Shown here: positions 30,325 through 40,478 of the stretch, piece by piece
Position numbering within the stretch: the stretch's first letter is position 1
Layout: every line of letters starts with the position of its first letter
NCBI GenBank assembly: GCA_963751615.1
Contig: CAVVVG010000007.1
Coordinates: 1 to 64,000, forward strand
Direction of reading: 5' to 3'
Source: Palsa-892 sp963751615
GTDB lineage: Bacteria; Pseudomonadota; Alphaproteobacteria; Rhizobiales; Xanthobacteraceae
Length of the DNA stretch: 64,000 nt
Program-made: the position numbers and the translations under genes
The notes under the pieces: generated by a model
What the model was told of the DNA's origin: nothing
Database searches by the model: none
The model's input: only the letters and a program-made list of their open reading frames with translations

Positions 30325-32523
30325 TTAAACTAGGTCGCTTACTTTGGCCTCAGAATTTTCGGTCTGCAGTCGCCACAGCTTGGCGTAAAATCCATCCGCG
30401 ATCTGGACGAGTTCACGATGCGTCCCAGCCTCTTTGATCCGACCATCTTCAATTGCGATGATCCGACCGCAATTGCGGACTGCTGCCAGCCGATGCGCTA
30501 TGATTATAACTGTCCGGCCCTGCACAATCTGACTCATATTGTTCTGAATGATGCGCTCGCTTTCATAGTCGAGCGCACTCGTGGCTTCATCCAGAATCAA
30601 AATCCGGGGCCGCGTTGCCAGCGCTCGCGCAATAGCAATTCGCTGGCGTTGGCCACCTGAAAGGTTCGCTCCCCGCTCTTCAATCTTGGTATCGTAGCCG
30701 AGCGGAAGCATTGAGATGAATTCATCAGCGCCGGCCAGCTTGGCAACTTGGATCACCTGTGTACGCGGCATGCTCGGAAAGGCGAGCGCAATGTTCTCGT
30801 GGATCGTCCGGTTGAACAGTACATTTTCCTGCAGCACCACTCCGATTTGTCTGCGCAGCCATGCGGTGTCGGCCTGACTGATATCGATCCCGTCGATCAG
30901 GATCTGGCCGCGCTCAGGCCGATAGAGACGCTGCAGGAGCTTGGCGAGTGTCGACTTGCCGGAGCCCGAAGGTCCGACGATTCCCAGTACCTGACCTTCT
31001 GGAATGTCGAGATCGATGCCCCTTAGTACTTCCTGGCCGTCGGGCCGATAACGGAACACTACGCCTGCGATTTTAATCGCGCCTTTGGCGGGCGGTAGAT
31101 TAGCGGTCCCGAGCGTCCTGCTTTCAGGAGGAAAGTTTAAAATGTCGCCGAGACGCTCGACAGAAATCTGCACTTGCTGGAAATCTTGCGAGAGCTGCGA
31201 CAGCCTCAAGATCGGTAGGGTGACCTGATTCATAATCATAGTGAAGGCGACCAGCGCGCCAACGCTGAGCTCACCACCGATCACCGCTTGCGCTCCAAAG
31301 AACAGCACCAATGCTGTCGTCACCTTGCCGATGTACTGGATTGCATTCTGCCCAATGGTTGCGAGGTTCCCGGCATCGAATGAGGTGCGCACATAAGCGG
31401 CAAGTTTCTCCTCCCATTGAGCTCTGAGGATCGGCTCGACGGCGGCGGCTTTCAGCGTTTGTACACCAACGATCAATTCAACCAGAAACTGTTGGCTGTC
31501 CGCCCCTCGATTAAACCGTTCATTGATCTTGTCCCTGAGAATGGGCCGGATCAACACGGCGATAATCACGTAGAATGGGATCGAGCCCAAAACGATAAGG
31601 GTTAGAATCGGTGAATAGAAGAACAGCACGCCAACAAGAATCACCGCAAAAAACAGGTCGATGACGGACGATAAGCCCTGCCCGGTGAGGAACGAACGGA
31701 TGGTCTCGAGTTCATGCATTCGAGCGACCGTCTGACCCGTTGCGCGCGTTTCGAAGTAATTGAGCGGCAATCGTAACAGCTGATCGAATAGGCGTGCGCC
31801 GAGTTCGACATCAATGCGGCTTGTGGTGTGGCTCAGCGCATAGGATCGCAAGTACTGCAGAATGACGTCGAACAAGCCGATCGCCACAAGTCCAATAACA
31901 ATCACCACCAGTGTCGATAAAGCTTTGTGCAACAGCACCTTGTCAATCACGATCTGAAAGAAAAGAGGCGTTGCGAGCGCGAAGATCTGGATGAAAAGCG
32001 AAGCAGCAAGAACGTGAATAAAAGACTTGCGGTAGCGCCAAAGCGAGGGCACAAACCACTGAAATCCGAAAGTCTTCGGATCAATGCCCGGACCTCCGGC
32101 GCGGCGTGTTAGCAGCACAATTTCGCCGGCCCAGATCTGTTCGAAAGCCGCAGTGGTAATTTCTCGGACGATCTGGCTGACCGGTTCGACCAGCCGGAGA
32201 CGCCCGTCTGGATGGCGAGCCACAAGGATTGCGAAGGTGCCATCCTTGAGTGGAAAGATCGCAGGCGTAGGCACAGTTGCTAGTCGTGCCACATTCTGAT
32301 TGTGGGCGAGCTTTGACTTCAAACCAATCTGAAGCGCAGCACGGACTAATTCTCCCGGCGTCGCTACCCGCGCGCCGAGCCCGAGCTCGTGGGCGAGCTG
32401 ATAAGGATCTGTGGCGATCCGAAAATGCGATGCAACGAGAGTCAGGGCAGCTAAGCCCGGGTCGACCCGAACGACCCGGTTCGGTCCCCCGCCCGGCTGT
32501 TTAACTCCTTCAACACAATTCAT
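30325..32523 (-). CDS. HlyB-type type I secretion ABC transporter
   Basis: A 732-residue permease-ATPase. The N-terminal 130 residues are a C39-like domain in which the catalytic Cys position is not Cys (VDPGLAALTLVASHF), so it should bind and not cleave substrate, as in HlyB. A six-helix ABC domain follows, then the ATPase: Walker A GPSGSGKSTL near 521, signature LSGGQRQRIAIARAL near 624 and Walker B ILILDEATSALD. With the HlyD-like adaptor it exports unfolded proteins with C-terminal signals, using a TolC partner not found in the window. The divergent FG-GAP enzymes are the likely cargo. Confidence 0.9.
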   Translation of the reverse strand: MNCVEGVKQPGGGPNRVVRVDPGLAALTLVASHFRIATDPYQLAHELGLGARVATPGELVRAALQIGLKSKLAHNQNVARLATVPTPAIFPLKDGTFAILVARHPDGRLRLVEPVSQIVREITTAAFEQIWAGEIVLLTRRAGGPGIDPKTFGFQWFVPSLWRYRKSFIHVLAASLFIQIFALATPLFFQIVIDKVLLHKALSTLVVIVIGLVAIGLFDVILQYLRSYALSHTTSRIDVELGARLFDQLLRLPLNYFETRATGQTVARMHELETIRSFLTGQGLSSVIDLFFAVILVGVLFFYSPILTLIVLGSIPFYVIIAVLIRPILRDKINERFNRGADSQQFLVELIVGVQTLKAAAVEPILRAQWEEKLAAYVRTSFDAGNLATIGQNAIQYIGKVTTALVLFFGAQAVIGGELSVGALVAFTMIMNQVTLPILRLSQLSQDFQQVQISVERLGDILNFPPESRTLGTANLPPAKGAIKIAGVVFRYRPDGQEVLRGIDLDIPEGQVLGIVGPSGSGKSTLAKLLQRLYRPERGQILIDGIDISQADTAWLRRQIGVVLQENVLFNRTIHENIALAFPSMPRTQVIQVAKLAGADEFISMLPLGYDTKIEERGANLSGGQRQRIAIARALATRPRILILDEATSALDYESERIIQNNMSQIVQGRTVIIIAHRLAAVRNCGRIIAIEDGRIKEAGTHRELVQIADGFYAKLWRLQTENSEAKVSDLV

Positions 32524-32723
32524 CGGACCCCAAGATCTTTCCCCGGCCGAGACATTTGTTTTGCTCCAAATAGCCTGAAGCGTACATTTCTCACGACGTT
32601 AAGGATTCGGTAAGTAGTTGATCCTTCGCACCGATTCGAGTTCTATAATATTGATATGACTGAAGTCTGAAGCCCCCGTAACGCTGTCACATTCTGCAAG
32701 CCCATCCCGCAGACGTGGCCAAT

Positions 32724-32742
32724 CGCCGCCAACTTGGCGGCG
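32724..32742. promoter_or_regulatory. perfect 9-bp palindrome, possible operator
   Basis: CGCCGCCAA and TTGGCGGCG face each other around a single C. The symmetry and near-zero spacer fit a dimeric repressor site better than a terminator, since there is no T-run and a one-base loop cannot form a good hairpin. It lies about 200 bases upstream of the T1SS transporter start. Confidence 0.4.
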
Positions 32743-32914
32743 TCCGCTTCTTAAGACGCTTATTTGTTTTCAATAATTCCGCCTCGACTGTCGCACCGAA
32801 ATTGGCGTGAGACAGGACGCACAAACAATTAGGCAAAAAGCGGAACTAATAATGACTGTTTTGCGGTAAACTGCGGGTTAGAGGGATAGTTGGGGATTAA
32901 ATCAAAAAAAACCT

Positions 32915-32992
32915 GGCTCCAGCATAATCTCGGGGTTGTTCGCTAACACATACATATCGGAGCAACGTAACTACGCACTTATGCCTGGAGCC
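32915..32992. repeat. imperfect inverted repeat, arms of 13-14 bp
   Basis: The left arm GGCTCCAGCATAA and right arm TTATGCCTGGAGCC are complementary except for one extra base, with about 51 bases between. It could be the ends of a tiny non-coding element or a long hairpin in the leader of the divergent genes. Nothing in between is coding. Confidence 0.4.
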
Positions 32993-33481
32993 GACACTGC
33001 ATTCCCGATGACTTGCAAGTTGGGTCACGGCGATTCGATCGAATTGATTTCAGGCATGATGGTGACTGGTACCGGCGATTTGTAGGCGAGCGCGAAGGGC
33101 CGGCCAGTGTTTTGCTGCATTCGTTCGACCTCGATTACGACCTGTGCCTCTTTGAGGCCACAGAATATTTTCTAATTCAGATATTCGTCGCGCATGTTGC
33201 TTCGAAATCTCAGTTTCCTAGCTTCCTGAGTGAGCAAAACGTCGATTTTATTTTGAACTGGACCTTTTCGGCATCCGCCGCTTCTTTTGTGCAGGCCTTA
33301 TTCTCTATCAGCTTTGTCCAAAAAGATCGCGGCATGGTCCAAAAAAACCCGTAGCTTAGTCCCAAAAAAAACCCCCCGGTTAAATCAAATTGCATTGTTT
33401 TATTAACGCTTCTTTTCTTGAAGAACGCGTACGCATGACACGTCAGAATCATTCAGTGACTCCGATACGAAGGATACAGAA

Positions 33482-35883
33482 ATGGCATCGACGATCGGTA
33501 TCAATATAAGCGGAGCAGAATACAGTTGGGAAACTTTTCCGACTACAACGGACCTGACTTTTTTGCAGAGCAAGGGCATTACTCTTATCCGCTTGCCGAT
33601 CAGCTGGGAGAGAATGCAGCCGACACTCAACGGTCCACTCAATTCGACTTACCTCGCGGGGCTCAAAACCTTCCTGAACCTGGCGGCGCAGGACGGTATG
33701 CAGGTCATTGTCGATTTGCATAATTATGGTCGGTACAACGCGAATTGGGCAAAGGATGCTGCAGCCAATTACGGAATTGTAGGTCCCGACCCATATGGTT
33801 CGGGTGTGATCGGATCGGCAGCGGTTCCCATTTCCGCCTTTGCTGATCTCTGGCACAAGGTTGCATCCGCCCTCGCCGGAACACCGGGGCTTGCATATTA
33901 CGACATCATGAATGAACCCCATGACATGGGGGCTGCAAATATATGGCCGACTGCCGCACAGGCTGCGGTAAACGCCATACGTTCGGTTGATATGAACACG
34001 AATATCCTGGTGGAAGGAACGCAATGGGCGTCTGCGCAGTACTGGCAGTATGACAACGGAAGTCTCACATCACGGACCCTGCCAATAAACTCCTCTACGA
34101 GGCTGATCTGTATTTGGATAACGGTGCAGTCAACTACTACAATTCCACCTATCAGCAGATAACCGGTGGCGATGCCAATATCGGTGTCGAAAAACTTCAG
34201 CTATTTATGGATTGGCTGAAAGCTAATAATGCGAAGGGTTTCATTGGTGAACTCGGAGTTCCCAACAGCGACCCGGTGTGGATTCCCGCCCTCAACAATC
34301 TGCTTAATGCAATGCAAGCCAATGGAATATCGGGCACCTATTGGGACTATGTCCGCGATTATTCAGGCACGCAGTCTTCCTGGTGGCCGAACAACGACAT
34401 TTTTACCCTCTACAATAACAATAAATTCCAGGGACCATTGGAGGCAATTTTTGCTCATACGATGCCGACCATTGGGTCATTCTCGGCCGATACGAATGTT
34501 GTTGGCGACGGTATCACCAATGCGAAGATCCAGACGCTGACCGGCACAGGCGCTGCCAACAGCACGGTGAAGGTCTACGACGGTGCAACGCAGATCGGCA
34601 CATGACTGCAAATAGCAGCGGAGCCTGGAGCTACACCACCGGCACGCTGGCGGACGCTATACACAAATTCACGGCAATGGACGTAGATGCGTTTGGTACC
34701 ACCAGCCTCGCTTCTTCTGCCTTGAGCGTCACGGTAGATACGGTGGCGCCGGCTGCACCTGTCATCGTTGGAGATACAGTCAACAGCACTCATCAGGTGA
34801 TATTGACTGGCACGGCGGAAGCAAACAGCAAAGTAACCGTGTTCAATGGAACAACCCAGCTCGGCACAGCAACGACGAACGGTAGCGGAGCTTGGAGCTA
34901 CACGACCGGTGCACTGGCGGACGGTGCCCATGCCTTCACCGCAACCGCGACAGACGCTGCCGGCAATTTCAGCGCTAGCTTCGGAAGTTCTAGATCCTAT
35001 TGTTGGTCCGGTCATTGGCGACTTCAATGGCGACGCATGTCCGACGTGCCTTTGCAGAATGGGCAGCAGCTCGCGATATGGGAAATGAACGGCACGACGG
35101 TCCTGGCCGGCAGCGGCAACGCTGGTGCATTGGGAACAGGCTGGGCGATTGCGGGACCGGCGACTTCAACGGCGATGGCAAGAGCGACGTCTTGCTGAAA
35201 AATGGCCAGCAGCTGCGCGATATGGGAAATGAACGGCACGACAATTCTGGCCGGCAGCGGCAACACTTGTGCATTGGCGAGCAGACTGGTCGATCGCAGG
35301 AACCGGCGACTTCAACGGCGATGGCAACAGTGACATCCTTCTTGCAGAACGGCCGCACAGCTCGCGATATGGGAAATGAACGGCACGACGGTCTTGGCCG
35401 GCAGCGGCAACGCTCGTGCAGTATGAGCCAGGCTGGTCGGTTGCGGGAACCGGCGACTTCAACGGCGATGGCAAGAGTGACGTCTTGCTGGAAAAATGGC
35501 CAGCAGCTCGCGATATGGGAAATGAACGGCACGACAATTCTGGCCTGCAGCGGCAACACTTGGGCATTGGGAGCAGGCTGGGCTGTCGCAGGAACCGGCG
35601 ACTTCAACGGCGATGGCAACAGTGACGTATTCTGCGGAACGGCCCAGCGGCTCGCGATATGGGAAATGAACGGCACGACGGTCCTGGCTGGCAGCGGCAA
35701 CACTCGTGTCATTGGGAGCAGGCTGGGCAGTTGCAGGAACCGGCGACTACAACAGCGATGGCAAGAGTGACATCTTGCTTAAAAATGGGCAGCAGCTCGC
35801 GATATGGGAAATGAACGGCACGACAATTCTGGCCGAGCAGCGGCAACAGCGGTACATTGGGAACAGGGTGGCATACCATATAA
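33482..35883 (+). CDS. GH5 cellulase with Ig-like and FG-GAP repeats (frameshifted)
   Basis: Secreted endoglucanase-type enzyme. Residues 1-310 form a GH5 TIM barrel: GINISGAEYSWET, LIRLPISWERMQP, catalytic acid/base in YYDIMNEPHDM, HITDPANKLLYEADLYLD after a shift near 34065, and the nucleophile in GFIGELGVPNSD. Two bacterial Ig-like domains follow (TLTGTGAANSTVKVYDG; LTGTAEANSKVTVFNGTTQL), then about six 48-residue FG-GAP repeats (DFNGDGKSD, GQQLAIWEMNGTT), ending GWHTI. There is no signal peptide, consistent with type I secretion. The repeat part needs a frame correction in nearly every unit. GAAGGA lies seven bases before the ATG. Confidence 0.8.
35010..35870 (+). repeat. tandem ~144-bp FG-GAP coding repeats, set 1
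   Basis: About six tandem units of nominally 48 codons in the GH5 gene's 3' part. Successive GGCGAC starts at 35305, 35452, 35597 and 35742 are 147, 145 and 145 bases apart, so small indels break the frame between most units. The units are nearly identical to those in the metalloprotease gene 2 kb downstream, which suggests gene conversion or duplication. Confidence 0.8.
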
Positions 35884-36005
35884 TCGCATCTCGTCCTCTA
35901 ACTCGACGATCATATCGCAGCCCGGCCGATCGAGCTCACTTTAGGCTTCAGATAGATTAAGCGTGACGCCAGGAAGTCGCGGCCAGTGGACGACGACAAA
36001 CGGCG
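35866..36005 (+). repeat. duplicated 3' segment, copy A
   Basis: The last codons (GWHTI), the stop and about 120 bases of following non-coding DNA match 37862-38001 at roughly 90% identity, including CGACGATCATATCGCAGCCC and GCGTGACGCCAGGAAGTCGC. Sequence identity past the stop codon shows that the duplication was of DNA, not only of a protein repeat. A shared terminator or untranslated element is possible. Confidence 0.75.
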
Positions 36006-36237
36006 CAGAAACAAGATCCCTGGGGACGGCAGGTTCCTGCCGAGATATTTGCAGGCGGTGGAACATAATTTCTGTACTAGCGTTTGGTTAAATTATATTT
36101 ATTGAGTGCGCTTCCCTTGTAGAAACGGTGGATCATATGCACCGCCAAGCTATTTCATTTCTAAATTTGCGCACTTTTCTTTCCGTAAGTTTAAATATTC
36201 TGGCCTTATTGTTCAGCTCCTATCGTAGAGACAGGTC
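36006..36237. other. intergenic region upstream of the metalloprotease
   Basis: Together with the duplicated segment, this makes about 350 bases without a gene. It is AT-rich toward its right end and presumably contains the promoter of the metalloprotease gene. No operator or terminator is clear. Confidence 0.4.
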
Positions 36238-37879
36238 ATGCCAATAAATTTTAACGTCACCCTTGATCCGAGCGTCAACAATGCGCCCGCAGGTTTCATG
36301 ACCGCGGTCAACTCTGCGCTCGCGTTTTACCAGCATGCGTTTACAAATTCAGTCACTGTAAATATCACATTCGCCTGGTCAGCACTCGCGGCTGGTACCG
36401 CTGCTCAAAACAATTTTTTTGTTAATTCATTCTCCTATACGCAAATACGAAATGCCTTAATTGCAAACCAAAAATCACCCGACGATCTAATCGCCTACGC
36501 CTCCCTGCCCGTTAACAATCCAACCGGCCATAGCAATAGCATTGCGGAATATGAATTGTCGTTGCCACAAGAGCGCGCTTTGGGGCTTGGAACGAGTACG
36601 GGCAACCCAGACATCACTGTCACATTAAATAGCAATCTTTCATGGACTTTCGACCCCAACAATCGGGCGGTGGCAGGGAAAAATGATGCCATTGGCGCAC
36701 TTGAGCATGAGATCTCGGAGGCATGTTTGGTCGGTTCGGGGATCTCGGCAGCGGTGGCAAATATTCTTTACTCGATCTCTTTCGTTACACTTCACCGGGC
36801 ATTCGTGATCTGACACCGGGATCGGGTTATTTCTCAATCGATGGGACCCACCTGCTTACACAGTTCAATAATCCTATTAATGGCGGAGATACTGGCGATT
36901 GGCTCCCCAGTATTCAAGGCAACTTTATGGCAGTAGCTACACAGGCATGACTAGCGTAGTCACGCCAGTAGATCTAAAGGTGGTCGATATCATTGGCTGG
37001 AATAGAGCGCCCGCAACAGCGAACGACTTTAATGGCGACGCGATCTCGGGAGTGCCATTGCAGAATGGGCAGCAGCTCGCGATATGGGAGATGAATGGCA
37101 CGACGATTCAAGCCGGCAGCGGCAACATTGGTGCATCGGGAGCGGCTGGTCGGTAGCGGGAACCGGCGATTTCAATGGCGACTGATATGTCCGATATCCT
37201 GCTGCAAAACGGCCAGCAGCTCGCGAATGGGAGATGAACGGCACGACAATTCAGGCCGGCAGCGGCAACATGGGTACATTAGGAGCGGGTTGGGCAGTCG
37301 CAGGAACCGGCGACTTCAACGGCGATGGCAAGAGTGACATTCTTCTTCAGAACGGCCGCAACTTGCGATATGGGAGATGAACGGCACGACGGTTCTGGCC
37401 GGCAGCGGCAACATTGGTACATTGGGAGCAGGCTGGGCAGTTGCAGGAACCGGCGACTTCAATGGCGATGGCAAGAGTGACGTCCTTCTTGCAGAACGGC
37501 CAGCAGCTCGCGATATGGGAGATGAACGGCACGACGATTCTGGCCGGCAGCGGCAACATTGGGCATTGGGAGCAGGCTGGGCTGTCGCAGGAACCGGCGA
37601 CTTCAATGGCGATGGCAAGAGTGACATTTGCTGAAAAATGGTCAGCAGCTCGCGATATGGGAAATGAACGGCACGACGGTCCTGGCCGGCAGCGGCAACA
37701 TTGGTGCATTGGGAGCAGGCTGGGCAGTTTCAGGAACCGGCGACTACAACAGCGATGGCAAGAGTGACATCTTGCTGAAAAATGGCCAGCAGCTCGCGAT
37801 ATGGGAAATGAACGGCACGACAATTCTGGCCGGCAGCGGCAACACTGGTGCATTGGGAGCCGGGTGGCATACAGTATAA
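36238..37879 (+). CDS. putative metalloprotease with FG-GAP repeats (frameshifted)
   Basis: The N-terminal 240 residues resemble NF038122-type secreted metalloproteases: NFNVTLDPSVNNAPAGF, an SIAEYELSLPQERALGLG segment, the zinc-type motif ALEHEISEAM, then FGRFGDLGSGGKYSLLDLFR, FSIDGTHLLTQFNN and VTPVDLKVVDIIGWNR. A one-base loss near 36722 falls within the active-site region, so the uncorrected frame is truncated there. About six FG-GAP repeats (48 residues, GQQLAIWEMNGTT) follow, ending GWHTV. There is no signal peptide, as for the GH5 enzyme upstream. Export by the adjacent type I system is inferred. Protease activity is not certain, because the second zinc ligand cannot be placed with confidence. 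Confidence 0.62.
37020..37870 (+). repeat. tandem ~144-bp FG-GAP coding repeats, set 2
   Basis: Six near-identical units in the metalloprotease gene. GGCGAC starts at 37309, 37452, 37596 and 37739 are 143, 144 and 143 bases apart. Units share long exact stretches with set 1 in the GH5 gene. Confidence 0.8.
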
Positions 37880-38001
37880 TCGCATCCTCGCCCTTAACGC
37901 GACGATCATATCGCAGCCCGGCCGATAAAGCTCACTTTAGGCTTCAGATAGACTTAAGCGTGACGCCAGGAAGTCGCGGCCGGTGGACGAAGACAAACGG
38001 T
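37862..38001 (+). repeat. duplicated 3' segment, copy B
   Basis: Partner of copy A at 35866-36005: the same last codons, stop and about 120 bases of downstream DNA. Beyond about 38003 the two copies diverge. The 3' flank therefore travelled with the repeat region. Confidence 0.75.
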
Positions 38002-38116
38002 CAGAAACATCGACGGGGGGAACCTAGAAGACGCGGTACGCTATTCATTTTTCACGATATAGTGTCGCTTAATCAGGCATTGCACGCGTGCGGTGTATTT
38101 TCATATACCCACCTCG

Positions 38117-39505
38117 TCAATCGGCAAAAAGTCCGATTTTATATTTGCGCTCTATGTCAATAATGTTTTTCACCCATTGCCGTGTTGGCAAACCGAACGC
38201 CGCTGAAATCTGTTCGTCCGATAGGGAATCAAATTGATTGGCATTTATCGCCGCCTCGACGCGCTCCTGTACTGTCTTTCGAATGGCCTGACCCTCCATG
38301 GTTCGAATCCCGAGTAAATGAGATCCATAGATCGACAAGACAATTATAGGGGCGATGGCCAATGGCTCAATGCTCTGCCGGAACATTAGAAGCGCAAGCG
38401 GTATCAATCCAATCCAAAACATTGCGGTAGAAATATAGTAACGCTCGGCGACGAAATAAGCGGGCGTATATGAGGTGACGCCACGAAGCTCCGCATAATG
38501 GACATTGACGATGACGCTTGATAATGCCGACAATCCTCCGAAAGCCATTGTCGACAAGAGGAAAAGCTCAAACGGCGATTGCTTCGATGAGCGCCAGCAA
38601 TATACGATAGTGGTCGCGAGTGCTGTTGCAATTCCGATTGCGCCTGCAAACTTGTCACCTTGTTCGCCCAGCAAACCCCAAGCAAAGGCGTGACCGAGCA
38701 GGAAGGCAGTATATTCGATGATAATCCAAAGGTTGCCGAGAATATCGTTGGGAAAGCTTCCGTTCTCCAATGTTCCAACGCTCGGATAAGCGCGAGTGTA
38801 AATAGCATACAGAGCGCCGAGAAAAATAGGAACGGTCAGGGCAATCCATCGTCGAGAAATCAGCACCATTGCTAGTGTGACGAGTATCAAGAATTGTCCC
38901 GATCCGTGACTAATGACTGCTATCGACATAAGCACGGTGCCGGCAACAGCTAATGTACTCGACGAATTCGACCTTGCCAGTGAAAGCGCCAAGAGCAGCA
39001 AGCCCGCAACCGCAAAAGCACGACTGCCCGTGAGAGTAACTTGGAATGGAAGCAACCACGTCTCGCTACCGACAAGCGAGAACACCTGATTGATGGCTAA
39101 GAGACTAACAACCGCTTTTGAGATGTTCGTTAATTCGGTTTTCCAAATTATGTAGAGAAAGATCACACTTACGATGATGTTGAAAACCACCGTGGCAACC
39201 AGATGAGGAATGAGCGATCCATCAAACACCCAAAGATCTACAAGGCTTAGAGCAAAAACAAGTGCGTGCGGATGATCGGCTTGCCTTTTGAAAATGAATT
39301 CAGTGGTCGATAATTCGCCAAGCTTTAGGCGATCAAAGCGCCAAACGACCTGTTCGTAATCGCCAAAGGGAACAATAGAATAGTGATCGATTATCGCTGA
39401 AATGTCCGTAGCAATCGCATAGGTGATGTAAAGGCCAAGGAGGAATAAAAACGCAAAATCTTTTCTGCTGAGCATTGTTCCGCGATTTTGGGCTGAGTCA
39501 TTCAT
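38117..39505 (-). CDS. polytopic membrane protein, GT-C-like layout
   Basis: About 460 residues with ten or more predicted helices. TM1 (FAFLFLLGLYITYAIATDIS) is followed by a periplasmic loop with acidic residues (PFGDYEQVVWRFDRL), as in GT-C glycosyltransferases that use polyprenyl-phosphate sugars, but no definite family motif can be named. The soluble C-terminal tail (SDEQISAAFGLPTRQWVKNI) is unusual. Neighbours are glycan genes, which supports a role in glycan transfer. The start could be 39538, 39505 or 39475. Confidence 0.6.
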   Translation of the reverse strand: MNDSAQNRGTMLSRKDFAFLFLLGLYITYAIATDISAIIDHYSIVPFGDYEQVVWRFDRLKLGELSTTEFIFKRQADHPHALVFALSLVDLWVFDGSLIPHLVATVVFNIIVSVIFLYIIWKTELTNISKAVVSLLAINQVFSLVGSETWLLPFQVTLTGSRAFAVAGLLLLALSLARSNSSSTLAVAGTVLMSIAVISHGSGQFLILVTLAMVLISRRWIALTVPIFLGALYAIYTRAYPSVGTLENGSFPNDILGNLWIIIEYTAFLLGHAFAWGLLGEQGDKFAGAIGIATALATTIVYCWRSSKQSPFELFLLSTMAFGGLSALSSVIVNVHYAELRGVTSYTPAYFVAERYYISTAMFWIGLIPLALLMFRQSIEPLAIAPIIVLSIYGSHLLGIRTMEGQAIRKTVQERVEAAINANQFDSLSDEQISAAFGLPTRQWVKNIIDIERKYKIGLFAD

Positions 39506-39704
39506 TCGGTTTGTAAGTGAGATTAACCCTACAGTCACCTAAAAATTGCCATGGCACCGTATGTGAACTCGAATTTGATTCCTTATCTCTAAGACAGTCA
39601 TTCCAGTGAAGAGTGTGTGCAATACAAAAAGGTTGCTGGCATCGTGGCTGAGTAAATTAGGAGCCTAATGTTATTTTTCGGCAACGGCGATTGATATTAT
39701 TCGA

Positions 39705-40457
39705 TTACTCGGGGTGATAGTGACCAATCGAAACCAACAAAAGCTCTTCGAACATGTCCAGGTGGCCACGGATACCGCTTATCTTTGTAGGAACTCGGTC
39801 CGACCGTGGATAACATCGTTCTACAGGGATTTCGGTTGTACGGAATCCAAGTTGTGACGCCCGAACAGTCAAATAGAATAAAAGATTATAACGATCAAAC
39901 ACTGCGCGGAATGGTTGGACCCGAGTATCGAGGAGATAACGCGCGGAATAGGCGCGGAACCCGTTCGTCGTGTCGGTATACCAATGGCGGGCGGCGAGGC
40001 TGAGGAGTGGTGCGTGAATCAGGCGCCCGGCGAGGCGCCTGATAAAGGGTGTGTTGACGCCGCGACCACCGGGCAGATATCGGGAGCCCTGGACGTAATC
40101 ATAACCTTGATCCAGGGCAGCCAAAAAACGGGGTATGGCATCGACACCATCCTTGCCATTGCCGTCGATCGTGACAATGCCTTCATATCGTTCTTCCAAC
40201 GCCCAAGAATAAGCCATCCGCAACTGCGCGCTAAGCTTACCTGGTCCCGTCTTAACAAGAAGCGCCCTCACTCCGACCTGCTGCAGAAATTCGAGCGCAA
40301 GTGAGCCGTCAGTCGATCCGTCGTCGGCGATTATGACATCGAGCTCGAGGTGAAGGGCAGCGACCTGCTCAAGCTCAAGCGAATTGCTCGCCCTCGTTAA
40401 TTACTGGAATGACGAGGACATAACGGGACCTGCGCGGAAGTAGAATATGACTTTCAT
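39705..40457 (-). CDS. GT2, dolichol-phosphate-mannose-synthase-like (frameshifted)
   Basis: The GT-A domain is in two frames. The N-part near 40425-40290 reads RYVLVIPVINEGEQF and VIIADDGSTDGSLALEFLQQ; the C-part has YEGIVTIDGNGKDGVDAIPR, YDYVQGSRYLPGG and DTTNGFRAYSARYLLDTRV. These are the polyprenyl-phosphate sugar synthase motifs, although the usual DxD reads DGNGKD. At least one shift near 40385 is needed; the exact start is uncertain. It is the last gene of a minus-strand glycan operon that begins at 44267. Confidence 0.65.
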
Positions 40458-40478
40458 GAGCTGGGATCTCGCGCGCGA

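Larger units (their letters stand above)
32524..33481. other. long intergenic control region between T1SS and its likely cargo
   Basis: About 960 bases between divergent transcription units, without a convincing gene. A 113-codon plus-strand frame (33013-33354) has no family and a TTG start, so I leave it out. The region holds two inverted repeats, listed separately, and AT-rich tracts likely to contain promoters for both directions. The GH5 gene has a good GAAGGA ribosome binding site at its right edge. Confidence 0.5.

Noticed and set aside
33013..33354. 113-codon frame in the T1SS control region
   Set aside because: TTG start, no family, no ribosome binding site; composition looks non-coding.
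33482..37879. RTX toxin-type cargo
   Set aside because: No GGxGxDxxx nonapeptides; the calcium-loop repeats are of FG-GAP type.
38281..38330. tRNA-like GGTTCGAATCC string
   Set aside because: It lies inside the coding frame of the polytopic membrane protein and no cloverleaf can be built around it.
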